Below, in pieces: positions 43,523 to 49,442 of a stretch of DNA of 54,200 nt. How positions within the stretch are numbered: position 1 is the stretch's first letter; every line of letters starts with the position of its first letter. The notes under the pieces are model-generated. The model was not told the DNA's origin and searched no databases. It worked only from the letters and a program-made list of their open reading frames with translations. Origin of the DNA: a delta proteobacterium NaphS2 (lineage in GTDB: Bacteria > Desulfobacterota > DSM-4660 > Desulfatiglandales > Desulfatiglandaceae); the NCBI GenBank assembly GCA_000179315.1, contig ADZZ01000375.1:1-54200 (forward strand). Reading direction: 5' to 3'. The position numbers and the translations under genes were made by a program.

Positions 43523-43849
43523 ATGAAAAGAGCTATTTGGATATCTTATGACTTTGGTGTTCGTGGAGACTACGAGGGAATTTACACGTGGTTGGATGAT
43601 CATGATGCGATAGAATGTGGTGACAGTATCGCATTCCTGAAATTTGAATTTTCAGGTGAGTTAATCCAAGATCTCAAGAAGGACATCAAAGATTCAGTTA
43701 ATGTGACAAAAAAGACAAGAATATACGTGATCTGGCGCGATACCATGACGAAAAAAATGAAAGGTCGCTTTATTTTCGGCACAAGGAAGTCTCCACCATG
43801 GACAGGATATTCTAGTGGTGAAGAAGAAATTGAAGACGAAGAAAGTTGA
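43523..43849 (+). CDS. Uncharacterised protein paired with a PIN gene (putative antitoxin)
   Basis: A 108-residue acidic protein starting MKRAIWISYDFGVRGDYEGI, with KTRIYVIWRDTMTKKMKGRF and an acidic tail (SSGEEEIEDEES). AAGGAGA stands before the ATG. It has no DNA-binding motif I recognise. The next gene, 3 bases downstream, is a PIN protein, and I recall this pair occurring together elsewhere, which suggests an antitoxin role or a helper of the PIN nuclease. The fold of the N-terminal part looks like a small alpha/beta domain. Function is inference from pairing. Confidence 0.6.
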   Translation: MKRAIWISYDFGVRGDYEGIYTWLDDHDAIECGDSIAFLKFEFSGELIQDLKKDIKDSVNVTKKTRIYVIWRDTMTKKMKGRFIFGTRKSPPWTGYSSGEEEIEDEES

Positions 43850-43852
43850 GCT

Positions 43853-44272
43853 ATGGAATACACACTTGTAGACACAGGTATTTGGATTGCGATGTTCGAT
43901 CCAAGAGATCAACACCGAACGCGGGTTGATGAAATTGCAGAGTATCTTGATCTTTGTCACCTTATTCTGCTTTGGCCGACCCTTTACGAGACACTCCGAA
44001 CAAGATTGACCCGAAATCGTAATGCATTGCAAAGTTTTGAGGCATATCTCAAACGACCTCGCATCTCGTTTTTAGACGACGAACCCTATCGTGAAACAGC
44101 TATAGATCTGTGCTTCTCATCTGGATTGCAGGCAAATAGACCTCTGAGCATGGTAGATTGCTTGCTCAGACTTGTTCTTGACGACACTAATGTCAAAGTT
44201 AACTACTTGGCTACATTCAATTATAGTGACTTTATTGACATCTGCCAGAAAAGGCAGATTGAAATAATGTAA
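43853..44272 (+). CDS. PIN-domain protein (putative toxin)
   Basis: A 139-residue PIN protein starting MEYTLVDTGIWIAMFDPRDQ, with Asp7 (LVDTG), Glu in LYETLRTRL, Asp in SMVDCLLRLVLDD and ATFNYSDF near the end, in the expected order. It is probably a metal-dependent ribonuclease. It begins 3 bases after the partner gene and the two form one operon. The attC-like fold follows 5 bases after its stop. Confidence 0.75.
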   Translation: MEYTLVDTGIWIAMFDPRDQHRTRVDEIAEYLDLCHLILLWPTLYETLRTRLTRNRNALQSFEAYLKRPRISFLDDEPYRETAIDLCFSSGLQANRPLSMVDCLLRLVLDDTNVKVNYLATFNYSDFIDICQKRQIEIM

Positions 44273-44276
44273 ATGT

Positions 44277-44338
44277 GCCCAACCACGGCATTGAGTGCGA
44301 CGGCAAAAAGCCGCCGCGCCTCATGCCGGCCGTTGCCG
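44277..44338 (+). other. attC-like folded site
   Basis: GCCCAAC (44277-44283) fits the R'' consensus RYYYAAC of integron attC sites. CAAC pairs with GTTG at 44332-44335; after spacers of two and three bases, CGGCATTGAG (44286-44295) pairs with CTCATGCCG (44320-44328) leaving one T bulged, and an inner stem GCGaCGGC/GCCGcCGC closes a small loop. Bulged base and unequal spacers are attC hallmarks. The right R' box (GTTGCCG) is imperfect, and no integron integrase is in the window. Confidence 0.35.
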
Positions 44339-44395
44339 ACTCCGCTTCGCGAAGTCGGCAATGCCGAGCTGATCGGAAACCGCTCAGCTCGGCAT
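44333..44395. repeat. Two tandem hairpins
   Basis: TTGCCGACT (44333-44341) pairs with AGTCGGCAA (44353-44361), and ATGCCGAGCTGA (44361-44372) pairs perfectly with TCAGCTCGGCAT (44384-44395). There is no T run, so these are not plain terminators. They sit between the PIN pair and hicAB. Confidence 0.6.
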
Positions 44396-44429
44396 TCAGC
44401 ACCGCGATTCGCCTCTCTAAAAACGCATA

Positions 44430-44458
44430 TTGACTTTTTAGTACCACATTGATACCAT
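44430..44458 (+). promoter_or_regulatory. Probable promoter of hicAB
   Basis: TTGACT (44430-44435) and TACCAT (44453-44458) are 17 bases apart. The hicA ATG comes 7 bases after the -10 box, so the transcript would be leaderless. A direct repeat TACCA (44442 and 44453) overlaps the spacer and -10 and may be the operator. Confidence 0.45.
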
Positions 44459-44465
44459 AATTATT

Positions 44466-44660
44466 ATGCCAAGAAAAATCAGACAACTTATAAAAGATTT
44501 TGAAAATGCTGGATTTATTAATCGTGGTGGGAAAGGCAGTCACCAAAACTTTATTCATTCCAAAGGAATTGCCATAACCATTTCCGGCAAACTTGGCGAT
44601 GATGCAAAACAATATCAGGAAAAAGAAGTTCAACTGAAAATCAGAAGGGCTAAAAAATGA
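44466..44660 (+). CDS. hicA: HicA-type toxin (mRNA interferase)
   Basis: A 64-residue protein with the small double-stranded-RNA-binding-like fold of HicA: MPRKIRQLIKDFENAGFINR, then GGKGSHQNFIHSKG with the active-site His in GSHQ. HicA cuts mRNA without the ribosome. The gene is first in the pair, as is usual for hicAB, and its stop overlaps the hicB ATG by 4 bases. Confidence 0.85.
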   Translation: MPRKIRQLIKDFENAGFINRGGKGSHQNFIHSKGIAITISGKLGDDAKQYQEKEVQLKIRRAKK

Positions 44661-45055
44661 AAAAAAAAGACCATTATTTAAAAATTGTTGAGTGGTCAGA
44701 AGAGGATCAATGCTATGTTGGTTCAATTCCCGGCTGGATTGGCAAATGCTGTCATGGTGACAATGAACAAGAGGTTTATCGACAATTGTGCCAGATATTA
44801 GATGAATGGATTGAAATTTATGGAAGCGATAATATTCCATTACCTACAAGTATTTCGGGTAAACAATATTCAGGTAAATTTCAATTGAGAGTAGACAGTG
44901 ATTTGCATAAAGCCCTCGCCATAAAAGCTATGCAATCAAATGAAAGCTTAAATAGTTTTTGTGGAAAGATATTACGGAAGACCATATTAAAGGCGAACAA
45001 CATTATACGCCATACGAATCGTGAAGGAGAAGAAGATGCTGGGAAAATATTTTGA
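44657..45055 (+). CDS. hicB: HicB-type antitoxin
   Basis: A 132-residue antitoxin. Residues 1-70 form the degenerate RNase-H-like domain (YLKIVEWSEEDQCYVGSIPG) that blocks HicA; residues 85-125 form a ribbon-helix-helix DNA-binding part (GKFQLRVDSDLHKALAIKAM and so on). The last 20 bases overlap the next gene, and the C-terminal residues after about 120 (RHTNREGEEDAGKIF) may be read from the neighbour's leader, so the original end of HicB may have been lost when the module inserted. Confidence 0.85.
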   Translation: MKKKDHYLKIVEWSEEDQCYVGSIPGWIGKCCHGDNEQEVYRQLCQILDEWIEIYGSDNIPLPTSISGKQYSGKFQLRVDSDLHKALAIKAMQSNESLNSFCGKILRKTILKANNIIRHTNREGEEDAGKIF

Positions 45056-45485
45056 GGAATTACACGTTGGGGATGAGTATCTAAGTCCCAGACGAACTGT
45101 GAACGAAGCGGACATTGTACTCTTTACTTCTATTACGGGACTGCTCAACCCTCTCTTCACAGATGAGCTCTTTGCCCGCGAAAAGGGGCTTGGCACGCGC
45201 GTTGCGCCTGGGCCCCTTACCCTGTGCTACGCTATAGGCCTCACTGACGAACTTGTTTACGGAACGGTCTGTGCCGTTTTGGGAATCGATAAGGTTAAGT
45301 TCACCGCCCCTGTGAAACCGGGGGACACCATAAGGGTAAAGACGAAGATCGTTAACAAGAGGGAGAGTACCGGCAAGCCCGACCGGGGAACCGGCACCCT
45401 CGATCAGGAGGTATATAATCAGTTTGAAAAAATAGTCTGCACCTACGAGCGGACATTGATGTTTTTAAAACGTCCAAAAGAATAG
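45036..45485 (+). CDS. MaoC-like hotdog-fold dehydratase
   Basis: A 149-residue hotdog-fold protein starting MLGKYFEELHVGDEYLSPRR, with the MaoC region FTSITGLLNPLFTDELFARE (Asp/His positions of R-hydratases partly changed: N-P-L-F in place of D-x-N-P-x-H) and VAPGPLTLCYAIG. It may hydrate an acyl-CoA or bind a related thioester; the changed catalytic His makes activity uncertain. GGAG precedes the ATG at 45036; a GTG at 45021 is less likely. Codon use is unlike the A/T-rich TA genes upstream and like the chromosome. Confidence 0.75.
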   Translation: MLGKYFEELHVGDEYLSPRRTVNEADIVLFTSITGLLNPLFTDELFAREKGLGTRVAPGPLTLCYAIGLTDELVYGTVCAVLGIDKVKFTAPVKPGDTIRVKTKIVNKRESTGKPDRGTGTLDQEVYNQFEKIVCTYERTLMFLKRPKE

Positions 45486-45643
45486 AGAGGCCCCTCCTAA
45501 TTTCAGTGCGGTGGGCCCTCCTTTTCAAAATTCAATCGAGATTCTGAACAAACGCTTAGAAACCAACAACCCGTTTCTGCCGATAAAGACGGCAGAACTG
45601 GATGTTCCCGCCGGTTGCGCCGCCGGGAATCGAGGTTCAGAAG

Positions 45644-45713
45644 ATCCCGCTTCTCAAAAGAGGTCGGTTTTTTTGTTGGGTGGAAAAGGAAACTGTTCCA
45701 TAATGAAAGTCTT
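45644..45713 (+). repeat. Dispersed 70-base repeat, second copy
   Basis: Relative of 43334-43404. Its hairpin (CCCGCTTCTC.. GAGGTCGG with T run to 45674) could terminate the MaoC transcript. Confidence 0.6.
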
Positions 45714-45728
45714 TAAGGAGGCAGGAAA

Positions 45729-45890
45729 ATGAGGATGCACATCTATCTGATCTTGATAGCCTTTTTGTGTTTGGCCGGGTGCCCTGGAGGAAGTGCGATT
45801 AATACACAAGAAGGTGGAGGATACAGGCAAGGCAGGCCAACCGTCGTTTATGAGGGTACCGGTATGACTGATCCCAATAGTGAACTGTGA
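45729..45890 (+). CDS. Small lipoprotein
   Basis: A 53-residue protein starting MRMHIYLILIAFLCLAGCPG. The lipobox LAGC with Cys18 after a hydrophobic stretch marks lipid attachment at the membrane. The mature part of about 35 residues is polar (GGSAINTQEGGGYRQGRPTV). AAGGAGG is placed 8 bases before the ATG, which makes translation likely. Function unknown. It lies behind the second copy of the 70-base repeat. Confidence 0.6.
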   Translation: MRMHIYLILIAFLCLAGCPGGSAINTQEGGGYRQGRPTVVYEGTGMTDPNSEL

Positions 45891-46186
45891 GATATAAACG
45901 ACGACCCTTTTCCTGCTCATTTTTTAGCAGAAATGGCACACCTGCAAGGATGTCCTGGTCAGGGGCATGGGCGCATGGTTTATGGATGCGCCACTGATCG
46001 CGAAACCAATCAAACCGATATACAGGGCAGGCACGGCAATGAGGGCGCCCTTCTTCCTGCAGAGATTAAAACGAGTGCGATTTAAATACCTTCTCATTTT
46101 AGGGCGTTGTCGCACTTTTTTACGAGGAAAAACGCGTTATTGACAACGGCGCGTAACGAACGGCGTGAATTTGGAATTTTACGGCC
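45891..46186 (+). other. Intergenic stretch without a supportable gene
   Basis: About 300 bases between convergent genes. Frames on both strands (for example 45924-46115 on the minus strand) lack ribosome-binding sites. CTGCT and AGCAG at about 45913-45932 form a small hairpin. Nothing else is seen. Confidence 0.35.
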
Positions 46187-46957
46187 TTATTTCCTCAAAA
46201 TGGAAAATTCATACGCCTTGATATTCCCTTCCGAAGCTTGATTTGTGTCATGGGTTTTCTCAACAAAGGTCACGTGGTTGTTCTGATCAATGGTCAGAAG
46301 TGTGGAGGAGCGGGTACCGTAACCCGGACGCGCCACAAATATGGCACCCAGACTCCGTTCCCATTCCAGTCCCACACCGGTGTCCGGAAGATGGACGTCC
46401 GGCGGGATTGACCGGTCCGACAGCATTTGGAAAACTGATTCCGGATTTAGGGATTCGGACAACATCTCTTGCAGCCTTGCCTTTCCTTCAGTCACTTTTG
46501 GCCACGGGGTGTTCAGCAGGTGGTTGCAGACGCCGTAGATGCCAGGACGTAGCTGTTGTGGCGGCCCATTCCGGTTGGAAAACCAGAAATACTTGCCTTC
46601 AGCCATTAGCACCAGATTAAATCCATTATAATAACGGGCTTTTTTAGATAGCCGGGCCAGGTAGGTTTCAGGGTCTTCCCCGGAAAGCAAAAAGTCGCTC
46701 ACCAACGCTCCCCTGGAAGGGGCGTCCTCATTGACGGACGAGGGGTCCCGATAATTGGTGATGGCCGCCAGTCGCCCTTTTCGCGTAATCCCCAGCCAGG
46801 TTCCCCCGTCCCGCAGGTCCCGCCCGGCCAGGATCTCCGGCGCGTCACTCCAAAAGGCGGCGGCCGCCGTAGGGCGGTCGTAGAATTCGTCACGGTTGGC
46901 CGCAAGCATCAGTTTGTAGCAAGGGTGGGCGTCAAGCGCCAGAAGCAGTAAGCACAT
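46187..46957 (-). CDS. NRDE (TANGO2-like) family protein
   Basis: A 256-residue protein starting MCLLLLALDAHPCYKLMLAA and carrying NRDEFYDRPT, the motif that names the family. Further conserved parts are AGRDLRDGGTWLGITRKGRL and FNLVLMAEGKYFWFSNRNG. The N-terminal Cys2 suggests an Ntn-hydrolase-like fold. The molecular role in bacteria is unknown. No signal peptide. It stands alone, downstream of pheA in the same direction. Confidence 0.85.
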   Translation of the reverse strand: MCLLLLALDAHPCYKLMLAANRDEFYDRPTAAAAFWSDAPEILAGRDLRDGGTWLGITRKGRLAAITNYRDPSSVNEDAPSRGALVSDFLLSGEDPETYLARLSKKARYYNGFNLVLMAEGKYFWFSNRNGPPQQLRPGIYGVCNHLLNTPWPKVTEGKARLQEMLSESLNPESVFQMLSDRSIPPDVHLPDTGVGLEWERSLGAIFVARPGYGTRSSTLLTIDQNNHVTFVEKTHDTNQASEGNIKAYEFSILRK

Positions 46958-47021
46958 AGGATAAAAAAATCATTAAAATCGAAATGCTGATTTATCATTC
47001 ATTGCCCCTTCAGCAATCTGT

Positions 47022-48086
47022 TCAGCACCCGGTTCCATTTGCCGGATAACTTCCCAGCCGCTTGAGGCTGATGGTCATACCCTCCATCTTTTCAAGAACC
47101 GGCTTGACCGCAGCGTCGTTTTCATCCCCCTCGAAGTCCAAAAAGAAGCAATAGTTGTCGGGATCGGAGCGTAGCGGCATGCTGGCAATACGCGTCAGGT
47201 TGATCCCGGCCTCGGCGAAAAGCTGCAGCACGGCATGCAGCCGTCCCGATTCGTGCGGTGTGACAAAGATGATGGACGTTTTTTCGCCACGCTTGCCGTA
47301 GGGGTCGCGTGCCATAAGCAGAAAGCGGGTCATGTTGGAAGGCTCGTCCTCAATCCCTTCCTTGATGATCTCCAGATCATACAGCTCGGCGCACAGAGCG
47401 CTGGCAATGGCGGCGGCTGCGCGAGGGTTTTCCCGGGCCAGCATCTTGGCCGCCCCGGCGGTGTCATAGTAAGGCCGCGGCTCAAGATGGTTGCGCATGA
47501 GAAAGCCGCGGCACTGTGCCAGGGCCTGCGGGTGGGAGTAAACCATTCGTATGTCGCGGTAATCCGTGACCTCGGTGGCCAAAAGGCAGTGATTCACCCG
47601 GATCCTGGCCTCGCCGATCACCTTCAGATCGGTGGTGGTCAATAGGTCGTTGACCTGGGTGACTGCGCCTTCCAATGAGTTTTCAACGGGTACCACGCCC
47701 AGGTCGAAATGCCCTTCCTCGACCCCGCGGAATACGTCAATGAATTCCAAGCAGGGAATACAGGCCCCGTCCGGTATCAGTTTCCGGGCGGCCACGTCGC
47801 CGTATGCACCATGCTCCCCCTGAAAAGCAACCAGGAGGGGTTCTTTCTTCTGCAGGCGCTTGCTCTCCTCTATAATGGATCTAAGAAGCTGACGGGTGAA
47901 GGAGCGCTCCACCAGGTCCAGATTGAGCCTTTCGGCTTTGGCCAGCAGTTCCTCCTCGCGCTGGGTGTCACTGATGGTCTCCTTGAACTTGGTTGATCTG
48001 AGCGCCAGGCCCATGCGCTCCTGAAGCAGTACCAGCAGCTCGCGGTCGATCTTGTCGATGTTACGTCGAATATCTTTCAGTTCCAT
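47022..48086 (-). CDS. pheA: Chorismate mutase / prephenate dehydratase
   Basis: A 354-residue bifunctional enzyme of phenylalanine synthesis. Residues 1-85 are an AroQ-type chorismate mutase (DIRRNIDKIDRELLVLLQER, then RSTKF). Residues about 92-265 are prephenate dehydratase (VAFQGEHGAYGDVAA, VPVENSLEGAVTQV and the TRFLLM segment with the catalytic Thr). An ACT domain follows (residues about 278-345, TSIIFVTPHESGRLHAVLQL), in which ESGR replaces the common ESRP of the Phe-binding site. AAAGGAG precedes the ATG. It is 10 bases behind aroF and shares its Phe-controlled leader. Confidence 0.93.
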   Translation of the reverse strand: MELKDIRRNIDKIDRELLVLLQERMGLALRSTKFKETISDTQREEELLAKAERLNLDLVERSFTRQLLRSIIEESKRLQKKEPLLVAFQGEHGAYGDVAARKLIPDGACIPCLEFIDVFRGVEEGHFDLGVVPVENSLEGAVTQVNDLLTTTDLKVIGEARIRVNHCLLATEVTDYRDIRMVYSHPQALAQCRGFLMRNHLEPRPYYDTAGAAKMLARENPRAAAAIASALCAELYDLEIIKEGIEDEPSNMTRFLLMARDPYGKRGEKTSIIFVTPHESGRLHAVLQLFAEAGINLTRIASMPLRSDPDNYCFFLDFEGDENDAAVKPVLEKMEGMTISLKRLGSYPANGTGC

Positions 48087-48096
48087 GGGGTCTCCT

Positions 48097-48936
48097 TTAC
48101 ATTGCCTGGTGAGATGTTTTTAGACGCGGCAATCTTTCCATGAACGATTGCAGGGGCCGCAATTGCCGCATCATGTCTTCAAAAAGGTCCGGCGTCAGGG
48201 CCTGGTCAGCGTCGCACAGGGCTTCGGCGGGATTGTTGTGCACCTCAATGATCAAACCGTCCGCGCCGGCGGCCACCGACGCCAGGCTCATGGGACCGAT
48301 CAGGCTTATGCGGCCGGTGCTGTGTGTGGGATCGATGATGATGGGCAGATGGGTCAACTCGCGCATGGCCGGCACGGCGGACAGGTCCAAAGTGTTACGG
48401 GTGTATTTCTCGAAGGTGCGGATGCCCCGCTCACAGAGAATCACATTGGGATTCCCTTCGCTCAGGATGTACTCGGCACAGTTCAGCCATTCCTCCAATG
48501 TGGAATACATACCGCGCTTGAGCAGCACCGGTTTGCCGACCATACCCACCTCCTTGAGTAGGGAGTAGTTCTGCATGTTTCGGGTGCCGATCTGAAGTAC
48601 ATCGGCAAACTCTGCCACCCAGGACACGTCCCGTGGGTCGAGCACCTCGGTTACGATGGGCAAGCCGATCTCGGAACGGGCCTTGGCCAGGATTTTGAGC
48701 CCCTTAAGGCCCAGGCCCTGAAAGGAGTACGGTGAGGAGCGCGGTTTGAAGGCCCCGCCGCGCATCATATCGGCCCCCGACGCCTTGACCGCCCTGGCGG
48801 TTTCCACGGTCTGGGATTCGCTCTCCACACTACACGGTCCTGCGATCACCGTAAACCCCTTACCCACCTGGACCCCGGATACGTCCACGACAGTCCTGTG
48901 TTCGGGTTCCCGCGTTGACAGTTTCAGATTGTTCAT
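48097..48936 (-). CDS. aroF: 3-deoxy-7-phosphoheptulonate synthase (DAHP synthase)
   Basis: A 279-residue type I-beta DAHP synthase, first enzyme of the shikimate pathway, with VIAGPCSVES, GGAFKPRSSPYSFQGLG, GTRNMQNYSLLKEVG, the metal His region DPTHSTGR and EVHNNPAEALCDADQAL. It has no extra regulatory domain at either end. GGAGG lies nine bases before the ATG. It is the first gene behind the attenuator at 49024-49197, so its expression should fall when charged tRNA-Phe is plentiful. Confidence 0.93.
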   Translation of the reverse strand: MNNLKLSTREPEHRTVVDVSGVQVGKGFTVIAGPCSVESESQTVETARAVKASGADMMRGGAFKPRSSPYSFQGLGLKGLKILAKARSEIGLPIVTEVLDPRDVSWVAEFADVLQIGTRNMQNYSLLKEVGMVGKPVLLKRGMYSTLEEWLNCAEYILSEGNPNVILCERGIRTFEKYTRNTLDLSAVPAMRELTHLPIIIDPTHSTGRISLIGPMSLASVAAGADGLIIEVHNNPAEALCDADQALTPDLFEDMMRQLRPLQSFMERLPRLKTSHQAM

Positions 48937-49025
48937 TGAAGTTCACCTCCGCTTCACCATTTAAAGATTCAAAGATTCTGAAATTGGCATCTCCATGCCA
49001 AAAAATACCCCCCAAAAAAAGAAAA

Positions 49026-49050
49026 AGCCCCGAGATTCTATCTCGGAGCT
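49026..49050 (-). terminator. Second terminator of the aroF-pheA leader
   Basis: On the minus strand AGCTCCGAGA pairs with TCTCGGGGCT (one G-U pair) around a five-base loop and is followed by a T run. It lies between the first terminator and the aroF ATG, so it must also be overcome for expression. CTCCGAG of its left arm can pair instead with CTCGGGG of the right arm of the first terminator (49066-49072). Confidence 0.65.
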
Positions 49051-49064
49051 TTTTTTTAAAAAAT

Positions 49065-49097
49065 ACCCCGAGTGGTCCGCTAAGGTCCACCCGGGGT
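49065..49097 (-). terminator. Attenuator terminator (3:4) of the aroF-pheA leader
   Basis: On the minus strand ACCCCGGGTGGACC (49097-49084) pairs with GGACCACTCGGGGT (49078-49065) with two mismatches, loop of five, followed by ATTTTTT. The left arm (CCGGGTGGAC, 49094-49085) can instead pair with GTCCATCCGG (49131-49122) at the end of the leader-peptide gene over ten pairs with one G-U: the antiterminator. ACACCGG (49189-49183) can pair with CCGGTGT (49125-49119): the 1:2 stem. All pairings were found by eye. Confidence 0.75.
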
Positions 49098-49113
49098 GTT
49101 TTAACTGTTTATG

Positions 49114-49197
49114 TCAGAACACCGGATGGACGCTTCTAAAACCAAAAAAGAAGCATCCAAAGGTAAAAAATCGATGTGTGGTCCGGTGTAAATTCAT
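49114..49197 (-). CDS. pheL: Phenylalanine leader peptide of the aroF-pheA attenuator
   Basis: A 27-residue frame starting MNLHRTTHRFFTFGCFFFGF and ending in Phe27 before TGA. Eight of the 27 residues are Phe, including FF at 10-11 and FFF at 16-18, as in known pheA and pheST leaders. AAAGGA stands 7 bases before the ATG at 49197. A ribosome that stalls at the Phe codons leaves GTCCATCCGG free for the antiterminator; one that reaches the stop covers it and lets the terminator at 49065-49097 form. The next genes, aroF and pheA, make phenylalanine. Confidence 0.85.
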   Translation of the reverse strand: MNLHRTTHRFFTFGCFFFGFRSVHPVF

Positions 49198-49220
49198 TTT
49201 GCAATCCTTTATTGAGAGCA

Positions 49221-49249
49221 TGAATACTATCAATTGAACGGTTTGTCAA
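49221..49249 (-). promoter_or_regulatory. Promoter of the pheL-aroF-pheA operon
   Basis: On the minus strand TTGACA (49249-49244) and TATTCA (49226-49221) are 17 bases apart. Transcription would start near 49214, 17 bases before the leader-peptide ATG. Confidence 0.65.
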
Positions 49250-49442
49250 ACATATTTAACCATCTTGTTTTTGGTTTGACCCCCAAGTCGATTTTCTCTA
49301 TAGTCACCCTTGAAAAAGCAATGTCTTGTCACCTCAGAAAAAGGGAGCGCCTGTTCGTGCCAGTCCACCCAGGGGACAAAGGCTCTGCCCCCACGGCCCA
49401 TGACGGAGCGGCCGACCCTTCCTTAACAATACGGTTTCGATC

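Noticed and set aside
45924-46115. 63-residue minus-strand frame as a gene
   Set aside because: No ribosome-binding site, no family features, and it lies between convergent genes.
48860-49090. Minus-strand frame with several Phe as the aroF leader peptide
   Set aside because: It runs through both terminators and into aroF in another frame and has no ribosome-binding site. The frame at 49114-49197 has site, promoter spacing and Phe runs.
49080-49097. T-box riboswitch, because GGGTGGACC followed by AGCGG resembles the T-box sequence
   Set aside because: The leader before the terminator is only about 120 bases, with no room for the specifier stem, and a leader-peptide attenuator explains the region fully.
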